A stretch of 64,000 nt of DNA from Macrobrachium rosenbergii (Eukaryota; Arthropoda; Malacostraca; Decapoda; Palaemonidae), in contig NC_089788.1 in the NCBI RefSeq assembly GCF_040412425.1, positions 65,631,220 through 65,695,219 on the forward strand. Direction: 5' to 3'. Positions 1 to 12,100 of the stretch are shown piece after piece. The translations under genes were made by a program, and so were the position numbers. The notes beneath the pieces were generated by a model. The model was given only the letters and a program-made list of their open reading frames with translations. It searched no databases and had not been told where the DNA came from. Numbering within the stretch: position 1 is the first letter of the stretch; each line of letters starts with the position of its first letter.

Positions 1-1025
1 TCTGAGATTGGGAAGATACTCTGTCCGTGGACCTGGAAGGGGTCTCTGGCAAACAGGCCAACCTGGCACCACCGTTCGTGCAAGTGATAATACTTACGGA
101 TGCCTCCTCGACAGGTTGGGGAGGCCATTAGGAGGATTGTCAGTTAGGGGGAAGATGGTCACCTACTTGAAAGGAGTGTCATACCTGCTTCCTTGGGCTA
201 TTGGCTGTCTTTCTATTTCAGAAAATTGAAACCTCCAAAAGGGACTCACTTTGTTTGTCCAAGACAATATGACTGTAATGTCTTATATAAAGAGGTTAGG
301 CTCATACTGAGCTCCTCTCATGTCAGTAATTGCTAACATGCTTTCACAATCCGGAAGTGGACTGGTTTGCCACATGTGAGAACCATCAGCTTCCAGTATG
401 TGTCTCTGAACCTGGACATTCAGGCAGTAGCAAGAGATGCACTCCTACGAGACTGGAACAAATGGAGGATGATATACCTCTTTACTTCATTGACCCAGAT
501 TTCAAAAGCTTTGAACAATCTACTAGCTATCAATGGAACCACTTGCCTAGTAGCGTTAAATTAGCCAAACAGTCATTGGTTCCTTATTTCTTCAGTGACA
601 GGCAAAAGAATAGATTCTATTGCCATCCATTTCACCACTCATACACCTAGTTGTCGTTTTCTGTTGTCTCCTGGCATATCATTCCTGGCCAAGAATGAGG
701 ACTTTTTAAAGGGAAAATACCCTTTATTGAGAAAGGAACTCAATATTTCATATGAAATATTATGCTTGGTTCAAGCACTTAAGGTTTACCTAGATGTCAC
801 AGCAAACATCCCAGATGGTCCTATTTTTCCTACACCTTGGCAAGCACAAACAAACCACTCTCTCTACATGGGCTGAGAATGATTTTATTTGCCTTCATTA
901 AAAAGGCAGACCCTCACTCCTTTCCTAAGCCGCATAACATTCAAAAGGTTAGTACATCGTTAACTTTCTTTGGAAAGTTTCTTTCGAAGAAGTCATTATT
1001 AGAGACAGTATTCCTGAACTGGTGA

Positions 1026-1420
1026 AGGCACAATAATCTTGCAACCAGACCCAACATAATTAGGTAAGTCACTGTAGAACCACAATGGATAATAGATTTA
1101 GAGGTTTGTGTGTCTCCTGTTCTTTACAATTGCCAGACCTGAATGGGTATCTGGAAAAAAAAGAAAACTGTTGATAACTTTTGACTTAACCTTGAATCAA
1201 AAATTCCTGAAACATTATTGCCATGAGAGTGGGTCATGTTGAGATTTTGCTGGGGAAGGTACAACAATCCTGCAGCCAGACTCAACATAATTAGGTAAGC
1301 CATCTGTGAACCATAATAATAAATATACATGTTAGTTTATGTGCTGCTTCCTTTTCTTTGTTGCCAAACCCTCTGGGTATCCAGAATAAATAAATGGCTA
1401 ATAACCTGTGACTACACCTC
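1026..1420 (+). repeat. Diverged direct duplication in the DIRS 3' tail
   Basis: Two related segments, roughly 1026-1200 and 1253-1420. Each contains CAACATAATTAGGTAAG followed by a shared stretch on AACCA(C/T)AAT and later a TTTTCTTTG/TCTTTACA-like block. They lie after the recombinase remnant, where elements A and B also carry a non-coding tail with a GGTAAGG motif. This is probably an ancient duplication inside the tail; no coding content. Confidence 0.45.
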
Positions 1421-1536
1421 GGACCAAAAATTATCTGGGTTGTTGGGATTTATCTGTTAGGAGCTAAGCCGTTTTGTCACGTGTCAATTTCTTATGTAAG
1501 CTCCTTTGAGGACAAACAGTGGCTATGCTATAAAAA

Positions 1537-1938
1537 AAACCAGATTTTGATGTAGGAAAAATCTATTTTTGGTAGTCACTGTGAGTCCTCAAACCTACCC
1601 ACTTTCCTTGACAAAAAGACAAGGGACTGGGGTGAACATTTATCTTGCACAGACCTGTTGTGTAATGAAGTTGGCTGGAACAGGCTTGTTGCCACATCTG
1701 TACGAATAAGATGAGCCTAGGTAGTCTCTGTAGGATAGGAGATAGAGCCCTCCTGTCCTGAGTCCTGTATATTCTATCACTGTGCCAACAAGCACTATTC
1801 TGGCCGAGACAAACTATGAGAGAATTCTTGGTAATTGGTTGGTCTGTCTTATGGAGGCCTGGGGGAGACCATGAGAGTGTAACTCCTTTGAGGACTCACA
1901 GCAGTTACCCAAAATAGGTTTTTCCTACGTCAAAATTT
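1537..1938. repeat. Inverted repeat pair (DIRS terminal/internal complementary repeat)
   Basis: GATGTAGGAAAAATCTATTT (from about 1549) followed by a TCACTGTGAGTCCTC block is the reverse complement, with few mismatches, of the sequence ending near 1938 (GAGGACTCACAGCAGTTACC, then the T-rich arm). Arms are about 50 bp. The core GGAAAAATCTATTT recurs in the inverted repeat at 31.66-32.10 kb, suggesting one DIRS family supplied both. Confidence 0.6.
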
Positions 1939-2174
1939 GTTGTATGTGAATATATAAATTTTAACCAACAGTGAATGTCTAGTTTTGAAAACAAGCACTT
2001 AAAGAAATTTCATGAGAATCATCATTTTTTGTATATGCAATTATTAAATTTTTCAAGAATTACAGTTTATTACATAAAATCTAAATTTTAAAATGGAAGA
2101 CAAATCCTTTGGGTCAGCCCCATGAGTGTTAGTTATTTCAACAAGGTGGTGTGGTTATACTACTTAAAAGAATT

Positions 2175-2494
2175 ATCCCCGTCGGGGGATAGTGCCGTCA
2201 GTGCACCTCATGTGGTGCACCACAGGCATTACTTAAGGGTCTTTGCACCATCCTTTTGGTCCCCAGTTGCGATGTCTTTCATTCATTTTACTGTACCTCC
2301 ATTCATATTCTCTTTCTTTCATATGGCTTTCCACCCTCTCTGACAATTGTTTCACGGTGCAACTGAGGTTTACCTCCTGTTACACCTTTCAAACTTTCTT
2401 ACTGTGTATTTCCCTTTCAGTGGTGAATGTCAGTGGTGAATTACCTCGTAGGTCCCAGCTCTTGGCCTTTGGCCTAAATTTGTTATTCTGTTCT
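2175..2494 (+). repeat. Interspersed repeat, copy 1 (about 320 bp)
   Basis: Closely similar along its length to 55450-55748, same orientation. Shared blocks include TAGTGCCGTCAGTGCAC, GGTGCAC, TTTACTGTA, TTTCCACCCTCTC, TGTTTCA and CTTGGCC..TGACCTAAATTT. No long open frame, terminal inverted repeat or tRNA-like promoter was seen. I recall this as a very abundant decapod repeat, but its class (SINE-like or MITE) is not decided by the sequence here. Confidence 0.75.
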
Positions 2495-2921
2495 AAGAGA
2501 GTGATAATGACAGTTTGCCATCTTGCATTCAAAGGCTAAACCTAAGAGCTTCACTGTATTTTACCCAAACTTATATGTGAGTAATGTATTTTTTCCCAAA
2601 ACACTAAATTTTTATGTATTTTTATTGTTAAAGCAGAATGTTTTACATTTCTTTTATTTGCAAACATGCCATCAGATTAGAAATCAACTTTTACTTCTAC
2701 AGTGCTGCATGGGAATAGTAAAAGTACTGAATTTGTTTCATTTACAGTACTGTTTCAGCTTAGATTACGTATCCTCTTCCAGCATGTTACAGAGCTGAAG
2801 AAAGGGCTGCTATTTGTTGTTAGGGTTACTTTTTGAATTTAGAATGAATAATTGTCTGTATACTGTACAGTATGTAGGTTACTAAAAAAATATATTCAAT
2901 CAATTCTTGCATAAATCACAG
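2495..2921 (+). other. Intron sequence, no feature seen
   Basis: AT-rich, no supported open frame or repeat. It ends in the splice acceptor AAATCACAG that precedes the first DNase II exon of the window. Confidence 0.5.
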
Positions 2922-3119
2922 GTGGGCAGCTGATTCAGAATGAACCCTACATATATGCATCCAGTATGCCAGCTTCTTTAATAGAACGGTTCCCAACTTT
3001 GACAAAGGTCATTGATGGTGAGCATCCTGACTCTCTTCCATGGCACCGAATTACTCAGCTCAAGTCTAAACAAGGGAAGACATTTACGTCTTTTGCCAAG
3101 TACAGGAAATACGACCAGG
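2922..3119 (+). CDS. DNASE2: DNase II exon i
   Basis: Acceptor AAATCACAG at 2913-2921, donor GGTAAGAT from 3119/3120. Begins with two bases completing a split codon, then GQLIQNEPYIYASS, and ends one base into an Asp codon. Encodes the GEHPDSLPW and FTSFAKY stretches. Confidence 0.92.
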
Positions 3120-6100
3120 GTAAGATATTTCTTTTACTTAGTATTCAGTTTCTCTTTTTGAAGTAAGGTGATTAAGTTGTTCCTTTGTTTTTGCAGTTTC
3201 TTATGAATTATAGTCTTGAATTAAGGATATAGTCTGTAAATAAAGCATTATTTACTGAATATTGTGTAGTAACATCCATTCAAAAGCATTGATTTTATAC
3301 ACTACATTTTTTCTTTCAAATTCACAGATTTATATGCTGGATTAGTAGCCCCAATTCTTGAAACTAACCTTGTTGTGGAAACGTGGAGGAATGGGCCGGA
3401 TCCTCTTCCTCCTTCATGTAATTCTACTTACAAGTAAGTTCATTCTTTTTTATGTGAGTGGCTTACCAAGTAATTACATAGCTACTAGCTTCCTACATGG
3501 CAGTCTATGAATTCAAATTTCACGGTGGCGCTACTATCGTTTATGTAGGTGACAAAGTCCCTCCCACTTTCGCGACTGATAGGTACAACTCAGCAAAGAG
3601 CATCAATTCGTTTTCTGCCGGCTCCCGACTAACATCAGTGGTTTTGTGCAGTCATCATCATAATTTTTTGGGATATTTGTCCAGTATTTTGGTGAAGTAT
3701 TCAAATTTTGCTTTTTTGGTGTGCACAGAAAATTTTCTGCTGCTATTTAGTCGTTTTGTTAGCTTTGTTAACTTTATTGTAATTAGCTAGGATGTCTGAC
3801 TCTAGTTCTTGTAGCGTTCGGCACTGTTCTGAAGGTTGTAGGACTAGATTAGGTAAGATCTCTTTTGATTCTCATACTAAATGTGTGAAATGTACGGGGC
3901 AGGACTTTAATATAGATTTGACTTGTTCTGAATGTCAGGATTAGGACGAGCTAAAGTGGAAGGCTTTGAAATTGCTCTTAGCGAAATTAGATAGGGATAG
4001 AAAGAGGAAGGCGGCCCTTAGAGCCGAGAATAAGGCTAGTTTACCTCCTGTTCCTTCTCCTCCTGTGATAGAAGACAGTGTTATTACTTCTCCTCAGATC
4101 CCTGCTTTGTCTCCAGTCCTTAGCCCTCCTACTTCTTTGCCTCATACTCCTTTACCAGGTTCCCATGCTTCCAATCTCGACACCATTGCCAGCCTCTAAT
4201 CTAGATTTGACAAGAAATTTGAATTTTTAGCCAACAATGTTATGGAGTTGGGTGTATCATTTAAAGCCTTTGTGAAAAGGTCTTCCAGTGTACCCAGTGT
4301 TAGTAGTGCAGTGCAAAGCGACAGTGTTGTGGGTGTTGAGGAGGTGGCTTCCTGTCCCACCAGCGCTCCTAGACGAAGATCCCTGTCCTGCTCCCCCACA
4401 CTGGGGAGAAGACATACCGGAGATCCACGGGAGGCTGGTGGGGTTTCCCACAGGTTGTCACCCCCTCCGCCAAGCCTGTTGTCCGTTCCCAGGCTTCGGC
4501 AGAGTGCCATTGGAATAGCATCTCAGTTAGTGCTGATTGTCTGTCTTCGGACTCGGGTGACTCTTTGCCCGACAGGAAGCACCAACAGCACAGTTGTCGC
4601 CTCTCGACCTTTGAAGAGACATTCCGCCGTTGCGGATAGTTCTCCTCCTCCTGTTAAGAGGTATAAGGAGACAGATGTTAGTCCACAACCTTCATGCAGC
4701 TTCTCCGTTCCACCTCTGGACAGCCCGAAGTCTCCCGAGGTCTTCGAGCGCCCAGTGCTTGTACCTAGGCGCTGTGATCTTCCTCGGAAGAGCTCATTGC
4801 CCTCTTCTCTGCAATCTCGTGCTCATGAGCACCAGTCTCCTGCCCGACATGTGTCACTCCTTTTGGCACCTCTCTCTGCATCTTCAACCCATGTGGCACC
4901 AACTTCTGTCCGCTCGGCGCCAACCTTGCCTCTTCAGCGCTCATCTGCTCAGGAGGACTCTTCCTTAGCCCCACTTCGTCATCAGCTTGAGGATCTTATG
5001 GACTTTTTGAAGATGTCTTCATCTTCCAAGGGCAAGGACCCTTCCTTGTCTCCGATTTTGTCAGATGAGGAAGAAGCTGAGCATGGCTCTACTCCTTCTT
5101 CAGCTTACTCCAGTTTGCTGAAGTTCTTTTTGGCAAACTTCCCTGACTTCTTCAAGCCTGCCTCTCCATCTTCGCCTGCATCTACATTCCTCATGGTGAA
5201 GCGCTCTACGGTTTCTGCTTGTCTCACCAAGTCAGCTCTTTCCTCCTCTTCGAAGAAAGTCCTTTGAGAGGTGGATGATTGGTTAGCCTCTAAGAGGGAG
5301 CAAGGTACAGCTACCTTTGCCTTCCCTCCTTCTCAGCTCCTGAAGGAGAAGTACCATTTCTATGCCACCATGGAGGCTCCCTCTTTGGGAGTTTCTGCCT
5401 CCTCCCAAGGGGACTTCTCTGGTTTGGTCAGTTCTTCGTTGGACGAGTCGGTAGAGTTCTCGGCTAGCACTCTGCTGGGCCCGAGTTCGAGTCTCCGGCC
5501 GGCCAATGAAGGATTTCTAGTGATAGAAATTAATTTCTTAGTATAATGTGGTTTGGATTCCACAATAAGCTGTAGGTCCCGTTGCTAGATAACCAATTGG
5601 TTCTTAGCCACGTTAAAATAAGTCTGATCCTTCGGGCCAGCCCTAGGAGAGCTGTTAATCAGCTCAGTGGTCTGGTTAAACTAAGGTGTACTTAACTTTT
5701 TCCGGTTTGGTTAATGCTACGTGTCGAGCTGCGTTCTCCTCGGCCATGATTACGTTTTCTGTGCTCAGTCTCGACCATCTTGTCAAGAACCTTTTAAAAG
5801 TTTTAGAGATTTTCAGTTTTTTGGATTGGACTGTGGTTGCTTTGGCAAGAAGTCACAGTTGACTCTGATACAGACGATTCTCTATTTAGGGATGATTCTG
5901 GACTCTCAAGCTTTTTGGGTTTTTCTATCCCCCAAAAGGATCGAGTCTTGTCTCCAGACAGTTCGGGAGTGCCTCTCTCTCTCTCAGTTTGCTCAGCTGT
6001 CCAGTGGATGAGTCTCCTGGGCATGTTGGCCTCAGTAGAGCTGATCTAGGTTGGGAAGCCATTTTAAGGCGTCAAAGGGTTTCAGGAACATGGACGTCAG

Positions 6101-9100
6101 TTCAGAGGACCTTACACATAAATGTCAAAGAGCTTAAAGCCATTCACCTGGGCCTTCAGTCTTTCACTCCACTGGTAACAGGAAAGATTGTAGCAGTTTA
6201 TGCGGACAACACCACAGCCTTGTCTTATGTCCGCAAGCAGGGAGACACTCACTCCTTTACTCTTTGCGGGACGGCGAAAGACCTCCTTCTTTGGGCAGAA
6301 CAGAATCAGGTTACTATCATTCCTCACTTTGTTCAGGGAAGGATGAATGTCTTGGCAGACGGATTGAGCCATTGCCGTCAGGTCCTGCCGACGGAGAGGA
6401 CCTTAGGTCCTCTGGTCTGCCTCGATCTATGGAAGCTATGGGGCAACCCTTCCTTAGATCTCTTGGCGATGTCAAGGAACCACCATCTGCCTCTCTTTTG
6501 CTCTCCAGTTCCAGACCCTCAAGCATGGGCAATGGATGCCATGGTGTTGGATTGGACAGGCCTGGACGTGTATGCCTTTCCACCATTTGGATTGATCAAG
6601 GAGGTGATCAACAAGGTATTGTCTCATCAGAACGTCATGATGACCTTAGTTGCTCCGTTCTGGCCCAGGAAGGAGTGGTTCCCAGACCTGCTGCATCTTC
6701 TTGTGGACTTCCCAAGGCTTCTTCCACAAAAACAGTTACTGCTCAGACAGCCCCTCTTCCCCAGGTTTCATCAAGGGTTGTTTGCTCTGGCCCTGACAGG
6801 ATTCAGACTTTCAGGAGCCTCATCAGAGCGAAAGGTTTTTCGCGACAAGCTGCAGAGGCTATTGCTAGATGCAGGAGAGCTTCTTCTAGCAGGCTCTATC
6901 AGTCAAGTGGACCATTTTCAGAAGATGCTGCAAGAGCAATAGAATCTCTTCGTCTGAGACAACTGTGAGCCAAATGGCAGGTTTTTTACTCCTCTTGAGG
7001 ACCTCCAGAAACTTGTCGCCCTCTACATTCAAAGGTTACAGGACAATGCTTGGCTCACTGTTTAACCATAGAGGCTTGGATCTGTCCTCTAATCAGGACC
7101 TTAGCGACCTCATTAGACCTTTTGAAACCTCCAAGCAAGAGAAGCCTGGTGCAGTGTCTTGGATTTAGACGTGGTTTTGAAGTGGCGTATTGGCTCCATC
7201 TTCGAACCACTTCGTTCAGTTTCAGTCAAGAATCTCACGAAAAAGACTTTTTCTTTTGGTGTTGGCTACAACCAAATGCATTAGCGAACTGCACGCTTTT
7301 GACAGAAGAATTGGGTTTTCTCAAGGGGACGCTATCTGCTCCCTTTCTCTTGGTTTCCTCGCCAAGAATGAGAATGTCTCCAATCCCTGGCCTCGCTATT
7401 TTGCCATTAATAATTTAATGGACATTCTTGGACCAGAGGAGGAAGAGATATTGGTTTGCCCTGCAAAATCATTGAGGTACTACCTCCACAGGACAAAGAA
7501 AGTTAGAGGGCCCTCGAGTAATCTCTGGTGTTCTGTGAGAAATCCATCTCAGCCCCTGTTGAAGAATGCCCTTTCGTTCTTCTTGAAAGTTAGAGGGCCC
7601 TCGAGTAATCTCTGGTGTTCTGTGAGAAACCCATCTCAGCCCCTGTTGAAGAATGCCCTTTCGTTCTTCTTGAGGAGTCTGATTTTGGAAGCTCATTCTC
7701 AGATACAGGATGATGCCTTTCCTTCCCTTAGAGTAAAGGCCCATGAGGTTTGGGCTGTCGCCACATCTCTTGCCTTTTGCCATAATTTGTCTTTATCGTC
7801 TATCCTGCAATCAGCTTTTTGGAGGTCCAGGTCTATTTTCGCGTCGCATTATCTCGACATTGAAACCATTTTTGAAAACTGCAGCACATTAGGACCCTTA
7901 TCCATGGCTGGCATGGTGTGGGGGAGGAAGCATAGGAACTTCTCTGTCCCTCTACTATCCTCTCACCTTGTTGTAAGGTGTTGAGTTCAAGGGAAGTCTG
8001 GGGGTACATTGTATCTGGAGTACCCACCAGTTTTTAGTGGTCGGGTTGGAGGTTTTTTCATTGTAGTGTCGGTGACGCCCTTTTTTTTTACCCTGGTCTC
8101 TGCCCTGGGCAAGGGCACCCTTTATTGATCTTTGTCGACCATCGGTAAATTTCCATAGCTACAAAGTACCCACTGAAGTGGAGGCAATCCTTGGCCATAC
8201 TGCCACGTCCTCCATAGGTCAAGATGAGCACCTCCCAGAGGCAGTACCAGTCTGCAGGATCTCTCTTATTAGGTAAGGAACAACTACCATTATTCTAATG
8301 CTAGCAACCTTTTCTATTTCATAGTGATTACTCTCTTAATGTCTTGGGGTAGAATATGTCCATGTTCCCTCCTCCATTCAATATGGAGTCAGCTATGTAA
8401 TTACTTGGTAAGTCACTTACATAAAAATGACATTTCTATGATAAAGTTTTACATATACTTACCAAGTAATTACATAATCGGAGCCCTCCTGCCTCCCCTC
8501 ATATGGACATCAGGACTAAAACTAATTGAAGCTCTTTGCTGAGTTGTACCTATCAGTCCCAAAAGTGGGTGGGACCTTGTCACCTACACGAACGATAGTA
8601 GTGCCACCGTGAAATTTGAATTCTTAGACTGCTGTGTAGAAAGCTAGTAGCTATGTAATTACTTGGTAAGTATATATAAAACTTTACTTTATCACAAATA
8701 TTCATTTTGTTCATGAGACTTACCTGTCAGATATATATATAGCTGTATTCTCCGAATCCGACAGAATTTCAAAAACTCGCGGCACACGCAGTGTGGCCAG
8801 GTGGTTAGTACCCATTCCCGCCGCTGGGAGGCGGGTATCGGGAACCATTCCCATTTTCTATTCAGATTTTCTCTGTCGCCGGTACTGTCAACATCTGTTT
8901 TCAGTACCTCCGTCTTTGGATTTCGTTAACTCGTTGTTTCCACTTAAGTATTCTCTTTGACTTTTGGTTTTTGACTTTGGTTTGTGGATTGGCATACGCT
9001 TTTTGTGGACTGTTTTTGATTTTGCTCTTGATTGCTCTTTGGATGATGTCTGGATCTAGTTCTGCTAGCTTTAGAGTATGTTGTGTGAATGAGTGTAAGG

Positions 9101-12100
9101 TGAGGCTACCGAAAGCTTCGGTAGACCCTCACTCTGTTTGTATGAGGTGTAGGGGGCATGTTTGCTTGATTAATGATCGCTGCAAGGAGTGTGAGACTGT
9201 CAGATGCAAGCTGGAAGGTTTATGATTCCTATGTTCGCAAGTTGGAGCGTGACAGGATCAGGAGGTCCTCCTCCAGGAGGGTTTGTAAGAGTCAGGGTAC
9301 TAATTCCTCTCCTGATAACCCAATTGTAGACATAGTTTCACCTATCCCTGTGGTTTTTCCTTCGGGCCCTGAGGTTGTGTCTGCGGAGGGTTTGGCCCTG
9401 ACGGAGAGTATGAACACCATCCGTGCTCTGGAATCAAAAGTGACGTTGCTTCAAAGTGCAGTGAAGTGTAGTGATCCCCCTAGTGTTGTGGAGGGGGCGT
9501 CAGATCAGCCCCATAACGCTTCTAGGCCTGGACCTCTGCCGGACTCCCAGGACTCAGGGAGAGGGCAAGTCGAAAGCCGTAAGAGGGTTACGGGGGCTTC
9601 CCACCGATCTGGCGTCCCTTCGGCAGGACCTGTTGTCACTTCCCAGGCTGCCAAGGATCGTGCGCATGCACGTATCCTTAAGGACTGCTTCTCGTCCTCC
9701 CCGCGCAAGGGGTGGATCTCTCGGAAGGACTCTTGCCCGCTGAAGAGAAGCTTCAGAGAAGAGGACGCTTCACGTCCTCTTTCTCCAGGCATTGTTTCAC
9801 CGTCATCGGGGTGTTTCGACGCTTTCCCACCACAGAAGAGGACCAGGACGTCTTCAGAGGAGGATGTTTTTGAGCGCCCCAGTCGCTCCAGGGAGAGAGC
9901 TGTTTTAGCTCCCGTGAGGAGGAAGAAGGTGTCCCCTCGCCCCTCGTCTTCTCACAGGATCAGCTCTTCCCCCGAGAAGGAGACCTCTCCCTCCAAGAAA
10001 ATCCTGCTGGATATGCAGCGTCAGTTGGCTTCTCTCCTTGCAGAGAGGGAAGCAGAGCCACGTCGTCGACGTAAGGACTCGAGGCTGCCTATCAAGAGGT
10101 CCAGAAAGTCCCCCTCTCCTGCGCCCTTTTTGTCGTCTCCATCACCTGCTTCATCGCCCTGTCATTCTCACGGCTCGCCGGAGCGCCATCGTGACGTTCG
10201 TCTGCAGTGTGACGCTCCGCAAGCAGTAGCTGCTCGTCAGGACGCTCCTCTCGCTACCGTGCAGGACGCTCGGCTGGACGCTAGGCTGGACGCCCGGATG
10301 GACGCTCGTCAGGACGCCTCCTTGGTTGCTCGCCGTGACGCTCCAGAGCAATCAAAGACTGCGGGGAAGAGAAGATCCCTCCTGCGTGTTGGGCCGCAAG
10401 GCCTTCGTTCTCCCAAGGTCTTGGGAGACTCTCTGGTTTCTCCCATTGTAGAGGGAGAAGTCTCTGGCGAGTCGGAGCCTGCAGACCTTGAACAACCTCC
10501 TGCTTCTTCGTCTACCGACTACCAGGTGTTGGCCGGTCTTCTTAAGGACTTGTTTGGTGACAAGTTCAAACCCTCGGCTCCTCTCTCTCCTCCTTCGCAG
10601 TTAGCTTCGTCCAAGACGAGGAGAGCGGCGGGGTTTGTTAAAATGACTCCATCTCTTGCTACGAAGAAGGCCTTCAAGAAGGTTAACACCTGGATGGAGG
10701 AAAGGAAGACCCAAGGCAAGACTTCTTTTGCCCTGCCTCCGTCCAAGCTTAGCGGCAAGGCAGGTATGTGGTACGAGACCGGAGAGGACGTCAGCTCAAG
10801 AGTTCCTTCGTCGTCCCAGGGAGATTTCGCCAGCTTAGTCGACGCACCTAGAAGGTCCCTCCTGTCTGCAGCCAAGGTGTCATGGACTATGTCTGAGACA
10901 GACCATCATTTGAAGGGACTTTTCCGTACCATGGAGGTCTTCAATTTCTTGGACTGGTGTTTGGGAGCTTTGGATGTCAAGCTTAGAAGTCCTGACTCGA
11001 TCAGCCTGGGGGAGCTGTCCAGCGTGTTGAACTGCATGGACAAGGCCGTCAGGGATGGCTCAGAGGAACTGGCTTCCCACTTTTGTACGGGCCTCTTGAA
11101 GAAGAGGGCCTTGTACTGTAACTTTACTTCTAAGCCAGTTTCTCCGTCACAGAGGGCAGAATTGCTGTTCGCCCCTTTGTCGAGCCATCTCTTCCCCCAG
11201 TCTTTAATCAAGGACCTCGCTGCTAGCTTGAAGGAGAAGGCCACTCAAGACCTCTTGGCCCACTTGTCAAGGCGCCCAGCAGTCCCTTCGACGTTGTCTT
11301 CGGGTCCGACCTCCAAGAAGAAGAAGCCCTTTCGCGGAGGAGCTTCTTCCTCGAGATCGTCTCCCCGAGGAAGAGGTTTTTCCAGAGGCGCAGCCCCATC
11401 AAAACCTAGGGGCAAGAAGTGATTTACAGCGCCTCCAGACACCGGTGGGAGCCAGGCTTCTTTCGTTTGCGGGAGCCTGGAGAGCAAGAGGGGCAGACAC
11501 CTGGTCCCTCGAAGTTCTCGAGAGAGGATACAAGATCCCCTTTCTCGACTCGCCACCCCTGTGCACGTCGCCCAGGGATCTGTCGCCCTCCTACCATCAA
11601 GAGAAGCAACAGATCCTGTTCGAGCTTTTGGAGCAAATGCTCGAAAAAAGAGCTGTGGAGCAAGTCCTGGAGCTAGACTCCCCAGGATTCTACAACTGAC
11701 TGTTCCTAGTTCCGAAGCAGTCAGGAGGATGGAGACCAGTCCTAGATGTCAGCAGACTGAACCGCTTCGTAGTGAAGGAAAAGTTCACGATGGAGACGTC
11801 CCAGTCTGTTCTAGGAGCATTAAGACCAGGAGATTGGATGGTCTCTCTGGACTTACAGGATGCTTACTTTTACGTCCCCATACATCCCCAGTCGAGGAAG
11901 TACCTGAGGTTTGTACTAGGGGGAAGAGTGTTTCAATTCAGAGCTCTTTGCTTCGGGCTAAGCACAGCTCCCATGATCTTCATGATTATCATGAGAAATG
12001 TGGCGAGATGGCTTCACTTGGCGGGTATTCGTATCTCGCTTTACCTGGACGATTGGCTCATCCAAGCCTCTTCATAGTCAAAGTGTCTGGAGGACCTGAA

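Larger units (their letters stand above)
1..1940 (+). mobile_element. Degenerate DIRS-like retrotransposon, 5' cut by window edge
   Basis: Old, broken copy of a tyrosine-recombinase (DIRS-type) retroelement. Positions 93-131 read LTDASSTGWGGH, the start of a DIRS RNase H, followed by a stop. Positions 345-470 read like the DIRS linker region after RNase H (PEVDWFAT, then QAVARDALL). Positions 640-1025 resemble the recombinase core (SFLAKNE, then a CxVxALKxYLD-like stretch and LSKKSLLETVF). Frames change repeatedly and there are many stops, so nothing is expressible. The 3' part (1537-1938) is an inverted-repeat segment with the layout of a DIRS terminal repeat. The copy lies in the presumed intron upstream of the first DNase II exon in the window. 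It belongs to a different family from elements A and B: its terminal sequence resembles that at 31.66-32.10 kb. Confidence 0.7.
3440..8685 (+). mobile_element. DIRS-like retrotransposon A (defective)
   Basis: About 5.2 kb. DIRS elements copy through RNA, make circular DNA and integrate with a tyrosine recombinase, so no target duplication is expected. Order: left inverted terminal repeat, gag remnant, a SINE insertion, a fragment joining gag directly to the RT thumb and RNase H, recombinase, non-coding tail, internal complementary region, right inverted repeat. The RT palm is absent, gag has three nonsense codons, and the recombinase has lost catalytic arginines, so the copy cannot move by itself. 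It starts at or just after the splice donor of DNase II exon ii and abuts element B on the right. Boundaries are inferred from the internal complementary region and may be off by several bases. Confidence 0.85.

Noticed and set aside
9173..11422. Calling the 749-codon frame of element B a host protein starting at its first in-frame ATG
   Set aside because: It sits between DIRS terminal repeats upstream of RT and recombinase, and the real N terminus is in another frame from 9046.
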